This document shows, piece after piece, positions 24,024-33,652 of a stretch of DNA of 37,065 nucleotides. The position numbers and the translations under genes were made by a program. Under the pieces are notes generated by a model. It was not told the origin of the DNA, did no database searches, and worked only from the letters and a program-made list of their open reading frames with translations. Source of the DNA: Comamonadaceae bacterium (lineage in GTDB: Bacteria; Pseudomonadota; Gammaproteobacteria; Burkholderiales; Burkholderiaceae_C); contig CANFWI010000030.1 of the NCBI GenBank assembly GCA_947450675.1, positions 1-37,065 of the forward strand, written 5' to 3'. Every line of letters begins with the position of its first letter. Position 1 is the first letter of the stretch.

Positions 24024-25921
24024 AGATCCGCAAAGAACTCTGGTTTGGCTTGGTCTTCATGTCGCTGGTGGTGGTCGGGGCCCTGTACATGCTGCTCAGT
24101 GTGGAAAAAATCACCAACGGCCACCTCGGCCTGTTGATGTTGTCGTTGGTGGTGACGGCCATCATGCTGGGCTTCCCGACCGCCTTCACGCTGATGGGCA
24201 TGGGCATGATTTTTTCGTGGATGGCCTACGACCAAAGCGTCATCAAAACACTGGATTTGATGGTTCAGTCAGCTTACAAGACCATGGCCAGCGATGTGCT
24301 CATCGCCATTCCCTTGTTTGTCTTCATGGGCTACTTGGTCGAGCGGGCCAACCTGATTGAAAAGCTGTTCAAAAGCTTGCATTTGGCGATGGCCAGGATT
24401 CCGGGCTCGCTGGCGGTTGCCACTTTGGTGACTTGCGCGATTTTTGCAACCGCCACCGGCATCGTCGGTGCCGTGGTCACCTTGATGGGCTTGCTGGCGC
24501 TGCCGGCCATGCTGCGCGCCGGTTACAGCGTGCCACTGGCTGCGGGCTCGATCACCGCCGGCGGTTGCTTGGGTATTTTGATTCCGCCCTCAGTGCTGTT
24601 GATTGTCTATGGCGCTACCGCCGGCGTCTCGGTGGTGCAGCTGTATGCGGGCGCTTTTTTCCCCGGCCTGATGCTGACCGGCATGTATATTTTGTACGTG
24701 GTGCTCATCGCCAAGCTCAAGCCGGCCTGGGCGCCACCGCTGTCGGCGGCAGACCGCATTGTTCCGCTGCCACTGCTGACGCAACAACTGACGACAGACA
24801 CGGCTAGCCACGCCTTGACACATCTGGTGGGCGCGCTCAAAGGCAAGCGCAATGCCGCAGTGCCTTTGAGTCACATCTTGCGACAGCTCGGCGTGGTGGT
24901 ATTGCCTGGCCTGATTTTCCTGATCATTGCCGTCAGCAGCTTTCGGGCCGTCACCACGGTGGACGCGATCCCCGTGTATGACATTCAACCGATAGGTTCG
25001 TCCAGTTATGAGTCGAGTACGGAAGAAGACAGCGGTCTACTAGAACCGCCCTCTTCTGGGCTGCAAGACCCGCCTGGCGCAGAACAGGCCATCCCGTCAC
25101 CGGTAGCCGCCAGTGTGGCCAGCCTAGAACCTGCCGCGCCAGCAGAGCCAGCGGCCGCCACTCAACGCGCCGCGCCGACTTGGTGGTGGGTCTGCTTTGC
25201 TATTTTGGGTGCGCTGGTCTCGCTTTTTTATCTGTTCTTGAGCTTTGCGCGGCTGGAGATCTTCAAGATGCTCTTGTCGTCGTTTTTCCCGCTGATGATC
25301 CTGATCATCTCAGTGCTGGGCTCGATCGTGATGGGGCTGGCGACGCCGACGGAAGCTGCCGCCATGGGCGCATTGGGCGGCTTCTTGCTGGCCGTGGCCT
25401 ACCGACGATTGACGATGCGGGTGTTGCAGGAAGCGGTATTTTTGACGGCCAAAACCTCGGCCATGGTGTGTTGGTTGTTCGTCGGGTCGGCGATTTTTTC
25501 AGCCGCGTTTGCGCTGCTCGGGGGGCAGAACTTAGTGGAAACATGGGTGCTGAGCATGGACCTGACCACGACCCAGTTTCTGATCATGAGCCAGGTGATT
25601 ATTTTCCTGCTGGGTTGGCCACTCGAATGGACTGAAATCATCGTGATTTTCATGCCCATCTTCATTCCGCTGCTGGACAATTTCGGGGTCGACCCCTTGT
25701 TCTTTGGCTTGCTGGTGGCGCTCAATTTGCAAACGGCCTTCTTGAGCCCGCCGGTGGCCATGGCCGCGTTCTACCTGAAAGGGGTGGCACCGAAGCACGT
25801 GACCTTGAACCAGATTTTTCTGGGCATGCTGCCGTTCATGGGCATCCAGGTGCTGGCCATCGTCATGCTGTACCAGTTTCCCGCCATCGGCATGTGGCTG
25901 CCAACCTTGCTTTACAAATAA
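24020..25921 (+). CDS. dctM: TRAP transporter large permease (DctM type) with long central insert
   Basis: The product is 633 residues, against about 425-450 in the standard family. The first half has [40 protein letters not shown] and [20 protein letters not shown], and the second half has [20 protein letters not shown] and [20 protein letters not shown]. Between them, residues ~235-415 carry extra hydrophobic segments and a low-complexity Ser/Glu/Pro/Ala stretch (~328-385). It transports the DctP ligand with Na+ or H+ symport. Similar long forms are known in this subgroup, but I cannot tell how common this linker is. Confidence 0.9.
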   Translation: MKIRKELWFGLVFMSLVVVGALYMLLSVEKITNGHLGLLMLSLVVTAIMLGFPTAFTLMGMGMIFSWMAYDQSVIKTLDLMVQSAYKTMASDVLIAIPLFVFMGYLVERANLIEKLFKSLHLAMARIPGSLAVATLVTCAIFATATGIVGAVVTLMGLLALPAMLRAGYSVPLAAGSITAGGCLGILIPPSVLLIVYGATAGVSVVQLYAGAFFPGLMLTGMYILYVVLIAKLKPAWAPPLSAADRIVPLPLLTQQLTTDTASHALTHLVGALKGKRNAAVPLSHILRQLGVVVLPGLIFLIIAVSSFRAVTTVDAIPVYDIQPIGSSSYESSTEEDSGLLEPPSSGLQDPPGAEQAIPSPVAASVASLEPAAPAEPAAATQRAAPTWWWVCFAILGALVSLFYLFLSFARLEIFKMLLSSFFPLMILIISVLGSIVMGLATPTEAAAMGALGGFLLAVAYRRLTMRVLQEAVFLTAKTSAMVCWLFVGSAIFSAAFALLGGQNLVETWVLSMDLTTTQFLIMSQVIIFLLGWPLEWTEIIVIFMPIFIPLLDNFGVDPLFFGLLVALNLQTAFLSPPVAMAAFYLKGVAPKHVTLNQIFLGMLPFMGIQVLAIVMLYQFPAIGMWLPTLLYK

Positions 25922-25949
25922 AGCGCGGCGACTGCTGCATTCTTTTTCA

Positions 25950-25972
25950 GGGGCGCGCCAGCGCCCCTTTTT
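25950..25972 (+). terminator. Intrinsic terminator after dctM
   Basis: GGGGCGC (25950-25956) pairs with GCGCCCC (25961-25967) across GCCA, followed by TTTTT. It closes the TRAP operon 29 bases after the stop and separates it from icmF. Confidence 0.88.
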
Positions 25973-26010
25973 CGTTTGGCGCTGGAAAGCCGCTAATATC
26001 GCGGTTGACG

Positions 26011-26026
26011 TTGACGTTAACGTCAA
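26011..26026. promoter_or_regulatory. Perfect 16-bp palindrome upstream of icmF
   Basis: TTGACGTTAACGTCAA is fully self-complementary. A further TTGACG directly precedes it (26005-26010), giving a second overlapping inverted pair (GGTTGACG/CGTCAACC, 26003-26028). It resembles palindromes bound by MerR-family LiuR-type regulators ahead of branched-chain amino-acid and acyl-CoA catabolic genes. The match is from memory. It ends 52 bases before the icmF start. Confidence 0.65.
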
Positions 26027-26078
26027 CCAAGCCACCCAAGAGCAGGCAGCCCATGATGACCTTCCCGGAGACAACGCG

Positions 26079-29000
26079 ATGACCGATCTTTACGCCGACT
26101 ACCAAGCCCTGGCCAGTTACCGCCCCACGCACAAGGTGCGCTTTGTCACGGCCGCGTCGCTGTTTGACGGGCATGACGCGGCCATCAACATCATGCGGCG
26201 CATCCTGCAAGGCATGGGCGCCGAGGTGATTCATCTGGGCCACAACCGCAGCGTCGACGAAGTCGTCACCGCGGCCCTGCAAGAGGACGCACAAGGCATC
26301 GCCATCAGCTCTTACCAAGGCGGCCATGTCGAGTACTTCAAGTACATGGTTGACTTGCTGAAAAGCCGGGGCGGCGAACATATTCAGGTTTTTGGCGGCG
26401 GTGGCGGTGTCATCGTACCGCCCGAAATCCGCGAGCTCCATGCCTATGGCGTGACGCATATTTTCAGCCCGGAAGACGGCCAAAGAATGGGCTTGGCCGG
26501 CATGATCGGCGAGATGGTCATGCGTTGCGACAAAGACCTGACCGGCTTTGCACCCAAAGATATGCAGGCCATTCAGGGCCACGGCGAAATGAACTGGCGC
26601 GCGCTGGCGCAACTCATCACCGCACTCGAAAACGACCAAGCCAATGCGAGTCTGGTCAGCACCATTCGCGAGCAAGCCAGCACCTGCCAAGTGCCCGTAC
26701 TGGGCATCACCGGCACGGGCGGCGCGGGCAAGTCGTCCCTCACCGACGAGTTGATCCGTCGTCTGCGGCTGGACCAAGGCGACAGCCTGCGCATCGCCGT
26801 CATCAGCATTGACCCGAGTCGGCGCAAAAGCGGCGGCGCGCTGCTGGGCGACCGGATTCGCATGAACGCCATCAGCCCGTGGAAAACAAATGCGCTGAGC
26901 CATGACGCTGACCAACGCGTCTTCATGCGCAGCTTGGCCACGCGTGATTTCGGCTCTGAAATCAGCAAGGCCTTGCCCGATGTGATTGCCGCGTGCAAGG
27001 TCGCCGGGTTTGACATCATCGTGGTCGAGACCTCGGGCATCGGCCAAGGTGACGCCGCCATCGTCCCACATGTGAACGTGCCGATGTACGTGATGACGCC
27101 AGAGTTTGGCGCGGCCAGCCAGTTAGAGAAAATCGACATGCTGGACTTTGCCGAGTTCATCGCCATCAACAAGTTTGACCGCAAGGGCTCGCTGGACGCG
27201 CTGCGCGATGTGGCCAAGCAAGTGCAGCGCAACAAAGAAGCCTGGACCACACCGACCGAGCAAATGCCGGTCTTTGGCACCATGGCCGCGCGCTTCAATG
27301 ACGACGGCGTGACGGCGCTGTACCAAGCCCTCAAACCGCGCTTGCAGTCGCTGGGTTTGACGTTGAAGGACGGGATTCTGCCCTCAGTGTCGGTACGCCA
27401 CAGCACCAACCAAACGCCGGTGGTGCCGGCGGCCCGCACCCGTTACTTGGCGGAAATCAGCGACACCGTGCGTGGCTACAAAAAACGCAGCTTGGCGCAG
27501 GCGCAACTGGCGCGTGAAGTGCAGCAACTCCAAGCCGCCGCCGCCATGCTCAAAATCGACAAGCCCGGCCGTGCGCCAGCCGCTGAAGCCGTGCTCGACT
27601 TGGCCGGTCACCGCAAAGCGCGCATGGACGCCGATGCGCGGCATTTGTTGGGCCAATGGCCGGACATGCAAGCCGCCTACGCCGGCGACGAGTACGTGGT
27701 GAAAATCCGCGACAAAGAAATCCGCACGGCGCTCACCACCCATACCTTGAGTGGCACAACCATCCGCAAAGTCGCGCTGCCCAAGTACCAAGACCACGGC
27801 GAAATTTTGAAGTGGCTGATGCTCGACAACGTGCCCGGCAGCTACCCCTACACCGCCGGCACCTTCGCCTTTAAACGCGAGGGCGAAGACCCGACCCGTA
27901 TGTTTGCCGGTGAAGGCGACGCGTTTCGCACCAACACCCGCTTCAAGCTGCTCAGCGAAGGCATGCCGGCCAAACGCCTGAGCACCGCTTTTGACTCGGT
28001 CACTCTCTACGGCAACGATCCCGATGTGCGGCCCGACATCTACGGCAAGGTCGGCAACTCGGGCGTCAGCATCGCCACGCTAGACGACATGAAAGTGCTC
28101 TACAGCGGCTTCGATTTGTGCAACCCCGCCACCAGCGTCAGCATGACCATCAACGGCCCGGCACCCAGCATTCTGGCGATGTTCATGAACACCGCCATCG
28201 ACCAGAACTTAGACAAATTCAAACTCGACAACGGCCGTGAGCCGACCGACACAGAGACCGCCAAAATCCGCGAATGGGTGCAAGAAAATGTGCGCGGCAC
28301 GGTACAAGCCGACATCTTGAAAGAAGACCAGGGGCAAAACACCTGCATCTTTTCAACTGAGTTTTCACTCAAGGTGATGGGCGACATCGCCGAGTACTTT
28401 GTGCACCACAAGGTCCGCAACTTCTACAGCGTGTCGATCAGCGGTTATCACATTGCGGAGGCCGGCGCCAACCCGATCAGCCAGCTGGCATTCACGCTCA
28501 GCAACGGCTTCACGTTTGTCGAAGCGTACTTGGCGCGCGGCATGCACATCGATGACTTTGCACCGAACCTGAGCTTCTTCTTCAGCAACGGCATGGACGC
28601 CGAATACACCGTGATGGGCCGCGTCGCGCGCCGCATTTGGGCGGTGGCCATGAAGGAAAAATACGGCGCCAATGAGCGCAGCCAAAAGCTCAAATACCAC
28701 ATTCAAACCAGTGGCCGCAGCCTGCACGCGCAAGAGATTCAGTTCAACGACATTCGCACCACGCTGCAAGCCCTGATCGCGATTTACGACAACTGCAACA
28801 GCCTGCACACCAACGCCTTTGACGAAGCCATCACCACGCCGACTGAAGAGTCGGTGCGCCGGGCGATGGCGATTCAGCTCATCATCAACCGCGAATGGGG
28901 CTTGGCCAAAAACGAGAACCCGTCGCAAGGCGCCTTCATCATTGAAGAGCTGACGGAGTTGCTGGAAGAAGCTGTGTTGCTGGAGTTTGAACGCATCGCC

Positions 29001-29393
29001 GAACGCGGCGGCGTGCTCGGCGCCATGGAAACTGGCTACCAGCGCGGCCGGATTCAGGACGAATCGATGCACTATGAAATGCTCAAACACACGGGCGAGC
29101 TACCGATCATCGGCGTCAACACCTTTCGTAATCCGCACGGTGACAAAGTGCAAGACACCTTAGAGCTGGCCCGCTCTACCGAGGCTGAAAAACAAAGTCA
29201 GTTGCAGCGCCTGCAAGAGTTTCACAGCCTGCACGCCGACGCAGCGCCCGCCATGCTGAAGCGCCTGCAGCAAGCGGTGATCGAAAACCTCAACGTGTTT
29301 GACGTGCTGATGGACGCGGTGCGCGTCTGCTCACTCGGACAGATCACCAACGCACTGTTCGAGGTCGGCGGGCAATACAGGCGCAATATGTGA
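26079..29393 (+). CDS. icmF: Fused isobutyryl-CoA mutase (IcmF)
   Basis: The product is 1104 residues, the expected size. An N-terminal adenosylcobalamin-binding domain ([20 protein letters not shown], with the His32 cobalt ligand) is followed by [17 protein letters not shown] MeaI-type G-protein chaperone has its P-loop at about residue 209 ([20 protein letters not shown]) and [20 protein letters not shown]. The C-terminal TIM-barrel mutase includes [20 protein letters not shown]. The enzyme interconverts isobutyryl-CoA and n-butyryl-CoA, or related acyl-CoAs such as pivalyl/isovaleryl. The exact substrate is not resolvable here. It is preceded by GGAGAC and a palindromic operator candidate. 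Single-gene unit with its own terminator. Confidence 0.95.
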   Translation: MTDLYADYQALASYRPTHKVRFVTAASLFDGHDAAINIMRRILQGMGAEVIHLGHNRSVDEVVTAALQEDAQGIAISSYQGGHVEYFKYMVDLLKSRGGEHIQVFGGGGGVIVPPEIRELHAYGVTHIFSPEDGQRMGLAGMIGEMVMRCDKDLTGFAPKDMQAIQGHGEMNWRALAQLITALENDQANASLVSTIREQASTCQVPVLGITGTGGAGKSSLTDELIRRLRLDQGDSLRIAVISIDPSRRKSGGALLGDRIRMNAISPWKTNALSHDADQRVFMRSLATRDFGSEISKALPDVIAACKVAGFDIIVVETSGIGQGDAAIVPHVNVPMYVMTPEFGAASQLEKIDMLDFAEFIAINKFDRKGSLDALRDVAKQVQRNKEAWTTPTEQMPVFGTMAARFNDDGVTALYQALKPRLQSLGLTLKDGILPSVSVRHSTNQTPVVPAARTRYLAEISDTVRGYKKRSLAQAQLAREVQQLQAAAAMLKIDKPGRAPAAEAVLDLAGHRKARMDADARHLLGQWPDMQAAYAGDEYVVKIRDKEIRTALTTHTLSGTTIRKVALPKYQDHGEILKWLMLDNVPGSYPYTAGTFAFKREGEDPTRMFAGEGDAFRTNTRFKLLSEGMPAKRLSTAFDSVTLYGNDPDVRPDIYGKVGNSGVSIATLDDMKVLYSGFDLCNPATSVSMTINGPAPSILAMFMNTAIDQNLDKFKLDNGREPTDTETAKIREWVQENVRGTVQADILKEDQGQNTCIFSTEFSLKVMGDIAEYFVHHKVRNFYSVSISGYHIAEAGANPISQLAFTLSNGFTFVEAYLARGMHIDDFAPNLSFFFSNGMDAEYTVMGRVARRIWAVAMKEKYGANERSQKLKYHIQTSGRSLHAQEIQFNDIRTTLQALIAIYDNCNSLHTNAFDEAITTPTEESVRRAMAIQLIINREWGLAKNENPSQGAFIIEELTELLEEAVLLEFERIAERGGVLGAMETGYQRGRIQDESMHYEMLKHTGELPIIGVNTFRNPHGDKVQDTLELARSTEAEKQSQLQRLQEFHSLHADAAPAMLKRLQQAVIENLNVFDVLMDAVRVCSLGQITNALFEVGGQYRRNM

Positions 29394-29397
29394 TGGC

Positions 29398-29422
29398 AAA
29401 AAAAAATCGGCCCTGAGGCCGA
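29398..29422 (-). terminator. Intrinsic terminator for the small minus-strand gene
   Basis: On the minus strand TCGGCC (29422-29417) and GGCCGA (29412-29407) form a six-pair stem with a four-base loop, followed by nine U residues (29406-29398). It lies 20 bases after the stop of the 54-codon gene and directly against the icmF stop codon. Confidence 0.82.
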
Positions 29423-29429
29423 CTGAGTC

Positions 29430-29455
29430 AAAAAGGGGGAATTAACCGCCTTTTT
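29430..29455 (+). terminator. Intrinsic terminator for icmF
   Basis: AAAAAGGGGG (29430-29439) pairs, with one G-G mismatch, to CCGCCTTTTT (29446-29455) across AATTAA. It follows the icmF stop by 36 bases and overlaps the last codons of the opposite small gene, so transcription from both sides ends within 60 bases. Confidence 0.65.
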
Positions 29456-29606
29456 GTGGGCGCTTGCCCGGGTTCTTCTTGCTGCGAGTCCAAGAGCCGC
29501 GCTCCAGGCTGATCTTTTGGCCGTGACCAGCAGTGCGGGTCATGCCAGGTGCAAGAGTAGGTCTAGGTGCGCAACGGTCGGCTTCGACACGAATTTTTTT
29601 AGGCAT
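29442..29606 (-). CDS. Small basic protein of 54 residues, unknown function
   Basis: The ATG at 29606 opens a 54-codon frame: MPKKIRVEADRCAPRPTLAP, then GMTRTAGHGQKISLERGSWT, then RSKKNPGKRPQKGG and TAA. It is strongly basic, rich in Lys, Arg, Gly and Pro, with one Cys and one Trp, and probably little fixed structure. Support for a real gene is a purine-rich GGAG shortly upstream, codon use like the neighbours, and a strong terminator just after the stop. The composition suggests binding to RNA, DNA or the ribosome, but no family was recognised and no function is claimed. It is convergent with icmF and co-oriented with the DUF6352 gene upstream. Confidence 0.65.
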   Translation of the reverse strand: MPKKIRVEADRCAPRPTLAPGMTRTAGHGQKISLERGSWTRSKKNPGKRPQKGG

Positions 29607-29661
29607 GGAGGGCTCCGGTTAGAAATAGCTGAATGTCGGATTTTATGCCAAGGCGGACCAA

Positions 29662-30726
29662 CTACTGAAAAATGGGCGACAAAGGCAAATTCAACAACAA
29701 GTTTTGCGGCTTTAAGCGCAGCTCTCGGCTCTCGCTCATCATCAGACCCAGGTAGACCGGCTTGCCCGCCACATCGGCGCGCATCTCTTGCGGGTTGGCA
29801 AATTCCAGCTTGAACAAGCTGAGCAGGCGCTGCATGCGCTGGGCATCGACCGGCCGGTCTTCGTACAAATCGTTGAGCAAGGCCGTGGCATGCACGTCCA
29901 GTCCGAGGTGCCAGCGCCAAGCGTCGTCGTCAATTTTTTGCAAGGGTTTGATGCGAACCGCGACACCCAAAAAGTGCAACACCCACTTTTCAAGCACCCG
30001 AGCCAAGGCCGTCAGGCCCGAGCGGGCGCGCGTCATGGTCAGCACCAAGCCGTGGCTGAGGTCGTTGTTGACCTCGTGCGTCAAGTCGAGCAAGAAGTTG
30101 TAGCGCTCACCGGCACGCCAGTAATCTGCGGCGTTGTCATCAGCCAGCACCTTGATGTGCACGTCGCGCATGGGCGCTTTGGCCTCGGCCAGCAAGCGGC
30201 CTATATCGCCCAGGCCGCCGGTCTCCTTGAGCATGTCCAAGACGCCCAGATCGCCGGCGAGGATCTGTCCTTCTTCGACCGTGATGCGCTGCGGACGAAA
30301 CAGCATTTCGGCGGCGCGCACTTCGTAGGCGTCGCTGGCCTCGTCCAGCACATTGCGCACGATGGCTTGCGCCAGCAAGTCTAAAAAGAGCGGCGGCACA
30401 CCCATCACACCGCGTCTGAACAGGCCCAGATAACAAGCTTCCAGTGTGCCGGCAGCCAGCAACTCGTCCCGAAAATTCACAAAAAAGGTGTAGCTTTCAC
30501 GGGCGTCGGGGTCTTTGATCGCCGCCAGTTCGACCAAACCAACAGCCTGGCTCGGTTCGGCCTGCAAAGCCGCGTGCAGCTTGCATTCATTGGGGCAGGA
30601 TTCCGGCACCAGCGCCAGTTCGGGTCGCGCCAAGAAAAGACGCAGGTAGTCATCAGTCGGCACCAGCCAACCCCGCGCGTTGCGCTGGAGTTGTCCGAAT
30701 CCGCTGGAAGGCCAAAAATTTTGCAT
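29662..30726 (-). CDS. DUF6352 family protein
   Basis: The product is 354 residues from the ATG at 30726. MQNFWPSSGFGQLQRNARGW is the family's N-terminus; the frame upstream to 30780 is not. Further conserved stretches are LRLFLARPELALVPESCPNE, FRPQRITVEEGQILAGDLGV and ERYNFLLDLTHEVNNDLSHG. It is soluble in appearance, with no signal peptide or membrane segment. The family is widespread in Burkholderiales and its function is unknown. It is divergent from livG across 186 bases, with the small basic gene downstream. Confidence 0.8.
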   Translation of the reverse strand: MQNFWPSSGFGQLQRNARGWLVPTDDYLRLFLARPELALVPESCPNECKLHAALQAEPSQAVGLVELAAIKDPDARESYTFFVNFRDELLAAGTLEACYLGLFRRGVMGVPPLFLDLLAQAIVRNVLDEASDAYEVRAAEMLFRPQRITVEEGQILAGDLGVLDMLKETGGLGDIGRLLAEAKAPMRDVHIKVLADDNAADYWRAGERYNFLLDLTHEVNNDLSHGLVLTMTRARSGLTALARVLEKWVLHFLGVAVRIKPLQKIDDDAWRWHLGLDVHATALLNDLYEDRPVDAQRMQRLLSLFKLEFANPQEMRADVAGKPVYLGLMMSESRELRLKPQNLLLNLPLSPIFQ

Positions 30727-30912
30727 GGGCGTGATGGTCGCACAAAGCCAAAGACGTCCGGAAGTGCTGTGCATCCACAACTATTTGCGCTGCACAAGTA
30801 GAAACACCTAAAGTTTCGTTCGCTCGCCATGCGTAGACTCACTGAGCAAACTTGAAATCGTTTAAGTGCGTTGAATTCAACCCATTCAACACCCACCCCT
30901 CCGGAGAAGCAT

Positions 30913-31686
30913 GTGTCGGCCGAGTTCATCCTAGAAACCCAAGGACTGACCAAAGAATTCAAAGGATTCGTGGCGGTCAACCAGGTCGACCTGAAGGTTC
31001 AGCGCGGCCATATTCACGCATTGATCGGCCCGAATGGCGCTGGTAAAACCACCTTTTTCAACCTGCTCACCAAGTTTTTGACGCCTTCCCGCGGCCGCAT
31101 TGTTTACAACGGCGTCGACATCACGTCTGAAAAGCCGGCGCAAACGGCCAGGCGCGGCATCGTCCGCTCGTTCCAAATCTCGGCGGTGTTCCCGCACATG
31201 ACGGTGCTTGAGAATGTGCGAGCGGCACTGCAACGCAATCTTGGGACTTCGTTTCATTTTTGGAAGCCGGAGAGTTCGCTGTTTCAACTGCATGCGCGCG
31301 CTGAGGAGCTGCTGGCCGAGGTCGACTTGCAAGACTTTGCCGATGAACTCACCGTCAACCTGCCCTACGGCCGCAAACGCGCGCTAGAGTTGGCGACCAC
31401 GCTGGCACTGGAGCCCGACCTGATGCTGCTCGACGAGCCGACCCAAGGCATGGGCCACGAAGACGTGGACCGGGTCACACAGCTGATCAAAAAAGTATCG
31501 GACGGTCGCACCATCTTGATGGTTGAACACAATATGAACGTGGTGTCGTCGATTGCCGACCGCATCACGGTGTTGCAGCGCGGCGCCATCATTGCCGACG
31601 GGCCTTACGCCGAGGTCTCGCAAAACCCCTTGGTGATTGAAGCCTACATGGGCACCGCCGACACCGCCTTGGCGGGGGCTCATTGA
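30913..31686 (+). CDS. livG: Branched-chain amino-acid-type ABC transporter ATPase LivG
   Basis: The product is 257 residues from the GTG at 30913, which has CCGGAG nine bases upstream. A TTG at 30871 is open but unsupported. Walker A is intact in ALIGPNGAGKTTFFNLLTKF, Walker B is LMLLDEPTQGMG, and the H-loop His is present in ILMVEHNMNV. The ABC signature is diverged: LPYGRKRALELATTL in place of LSGGQ. Together with LivF, LivH, LivM and LivK it forms an importer of branched-chain amino acids, amides, urea or similar ligands. The stop overlaps the livF ATG by one base (TGATG). Confidence 0.94.
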   Translation: MSAEFILETQGLTKEFKGFVAVNQVDLKVQRGHIHALIGPNGAGKTTFFNLLTKFLTPSRGRIVYNGVDITSEKPAQTARRGIVRSFQISAVFPHMTVLENVRAALQRNLGTSFHFWKPESSLFQLHARAEELLAEVDLQDFADELTVNLPYGRKRALELATTLALEPDLMLLDEPTQGMGHEDVDRVTQLIKKVSDGRTILMVEHNMNVVSSIADRITVLQRGAIIADGPYAEVSQNPLVIEAYMGTADTALAGAH

Positions 31687-32390
31687 TGGCCAAAGAACTG
31701 CTGCGAATTGAAGACCTGCACGCTTGGTATGGCGAGTCGCACATCCTGCATGGCGTGAACCTGACGGTGAACGAGGGTGAGGTGGTGACCTTGCTGGGCC
31801 GCAACGGCGCCGGACGCACCACCACGCTGCGCGCGATTGTTGGCATGACGGGCGCACGCAAGGGCGCGGTCAAAATCAATGGTCAAGACGTGCTGAAGCT
31901 GGCACCGCACAAAGTGGCTCGGCTCGGTGTCGGTTATTGCCCCGAAGAGCGCGGCATCTTCGCCAGCCTGACGGCGGAAGAAAACCTGCTGCTGCCGCCG
32001 GTCATTGCGCCGGGCGGCATGAGCTTGGACGAGATTTACACGATGTTCCCGAACCTGCAAGAACGTGCGTCCAGCCCGGGCACACGGCTGTCCGGCGGTG
32101 AGCAGCAAATGCTGGCGGTCGCACGGATTTTGCGCACTGGCGCACGCTTGTTGTTGCTCGACGAAATCTCCGAAGGCTTGGCCCCGGTGATTGTGCAAAA
32201 ACTCGCCGAGATGATTCTGACGCTCAAAGCCAAGGGCTACACCATCGTGTTGGTGGAGCAAAACTTTCGCTTTGCCGCCCCGCTGGCCGACCGCTTTTAC
32301 GTCATGGAGCACGGCACCATCGTCAAACAGTTCGCCCAATCAGAGCTGAAAGAAAACATGGGCATGCTGCAGGAATATTTAGGGGTCTGA
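31686..32390 (+). CDS. livF: Branched-chain amino-acid-type ABC transporter ATPase LivF with Arg in Walker A
   Basis: The product is 234 residues. The P-loop reads LLGRNGAGRTTTLRAIVG: the Walker A lysine is Arg44, codon CGC at 31815-31817. The signature is canonical (TRLSGGEQQMLAVARI), Walker B is LLLLDEISEG, and the H-loop position is Gln (VLVEQNF), as usual for LivF. CGC differs from both lysine codons at all three positions, so a single base error cannot explain it. It pairs with LivG. One of the two composite ATP sites would therefore be degenerate on both faces. Confidence 0.94.
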   Translation: MAKELLRIEDLHAWYGESHILHGVNLTVNEGEVVTLLGRNGAGRTTTLRAIVGMTGARKGAVKINGQDVLKLAPHKVARLGVGYCPEERGIFASLTAEENLLLPPVIAPGGMSLDEIYTMFPNLQERASSPGTRLSGGEQQMLAVARILRTGARLLLLDEISEGLAPVIVQKLAEMILTLKAKGYTIVLVEQNFRFAAPLADRFYVMEHGTIVKQFAQSELKENMGMLQEYLGV

Positions 32391-32443
32391 CCCCATTTAA
32401 ATTTTTTATCGTTATTTATTCACTTTCATCATCAGGAGACACC

Positions 32444-33637
32444 ATGAAAATCAAAACTCTCGTCGCCGCTTTGGCTATTGGCTTTGCTGGCTTGGCTGGC
32501 GCACAAAACACCGGTCCCGTGAAGCTCGGTTTCATCACCGACATGTCCAGCCTGTACGCTGACATTGACGGCCCGGCCGGTGCTGAAATGGTTCGCTGGG
32601 CGGCGCAGGACTTTGGCGGCAAGGTGTTGAACCGCCCGATCGAAGTGCTGGTGGCTGACCACCAAAACAAAGCCGACGTGGCCAGCTCCAAAGCGCGTGA
32701 ATGGATCGACAAAGATGGTCTGTCGATGTTGATCGGCGGCACCAGCTCCGGCACGGCGATTGCCATGTCCAAAGTCACCACAGAAAAGAAACGCCCTTTC
32801 ATCGCCATCGGCGCCGGCTCGGCCCGCCTGACGAATGAAGACTGCAGCCCGTACTCGATTCACTACGCCTATGACACCGTGGCGCTGGCCAAGGTCGCCG
32901 GCAATGCACTGGTCAAGGCCGGCAATAAAAACTGGTTTTTCCTGACCGCCGACTACGCCTTTGGCTACTCTCTGGAAGGCGATGCCACAGCCGTGGTCAA
33001 AGCCAACGGCGGCACGGTGGTCGGTTCGGTTCGGCATCCCCTGAACGCGTCCGACTTCTCGTCGTTCTTGTTGCAGGCGCAGTCTTCCAAAGCACAGATT
33101 TTGGCCTTGGCCAACGCCGGCGGCGACTTCACCAACGCCATGAAAGCAGCCAAAGAATTCGGCATCACCAAAACCATGAAGGTCGCCGGTCTGCTGGTCT
33201 TCATCAACGACGTGCACAGCTTGGGCTTGGCTAACACCGAAGGCCTGCAACTGGCCGACAGCTGGTATTGGAACCAAGACGATGCCTCACGCAAGTTTGC
33301 CCAGCGCTTTTTTGCCAAGTACAAACGCATGCCGTCGAGCCTGCACGCAGCTGACTACTCTGCCGCTTCCAACTACCTGAAAGCCGTTCAAACAGCCGGC
33401 ACCACAGACGCCGACAAAGTCATGGCCACGCTCAAAAGCATGCAGTTCAACGACTTCTACACCAAAGGCAAAATCCGCGCCGACGGTCGCATGATCCACG
33501 ACATGTACCTGTTCCAAGTCAAGAGCCAGAAAGAGTCGACCACGCCTTGGGACTACTACAAGACCATCGCCAAAGTGCCTGGCGAGCAAGCCTTCACCAC
33601 GGTGGCTGAGTCGAAGTGCTCGCTGCTGAAGAAATAA
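32444..33637 (+). CDS. livK: ABC transporter periplasmic substrate-binding protein (LivK type)
   Basis: The product is 397 residues. A Sec signal peptide (MKIKTLVAALAIGFAGLAGA) is cleaved near residue 20. The Peripla_BP_6 fold shows VKLGFITDMSSLYADIDGPA, IGGTSSGTAIAMSKVTTEKK and FFLTADYAFGYSLEGDATAV. It is preceded by CAGGAGAC. A short AT-rich gap of 53 bases separates it from livF, so it may have extra promoter input. The ligand is not identifiable; this subgroup often binds amides or aromatic acids instead of leucine. Confidence 0.92.
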   Translation: MKIKTLVAALAIGFAGLAGAQNTGPVKLGFITDMSSLYADIDGPAGAEMVRWAAQDFGGKVLNRPIEVLVADHQNKADVASSKAREWIDKDGLSMLIGGTSSGTAIAMSKVTTEKKRPFIAIGAGSARLTNEDCSPYSIHYAYDTVALAKVAGNALVKAGNKNWFFLTADYAFGYSLEGDATAVVKANGGTVVGSVRHPLNASDFSSFLLQAQSSKAQILALANAGGDFTNAMKAAKEFGITKTMKVAGLLVFINDVHSLGLANTEGLQLADSWYWNQDDASRKFAQRFFAKYKRMPSSLHAADYSAASNYLKAVQTAGTTDADKVMATLKSMQFNDFYTKGKIRADGRMIHDMYLFQVKSQKESTTPWDYYKTIAKVPGEQAFTTVAESKCSLLKK

Positions 33638-33652
33638 GCCGCCAGCGAATTC

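Noticed and set aside
25947-27071. 374-codon minus-strand frame opposite the start of icmF
   Set aside because: The plus strand encodes an unmistakable IcmF with catalytic motifs. The antisense frame has no recognisable domain and reflects codon bias in GC-rich DNA.
31815-31817. Sequencing error as the cause of the Walker A Arg in LivF
   Set aside because: CGC differs from both lysine codons at all three positions and the surrounding frame is intact.
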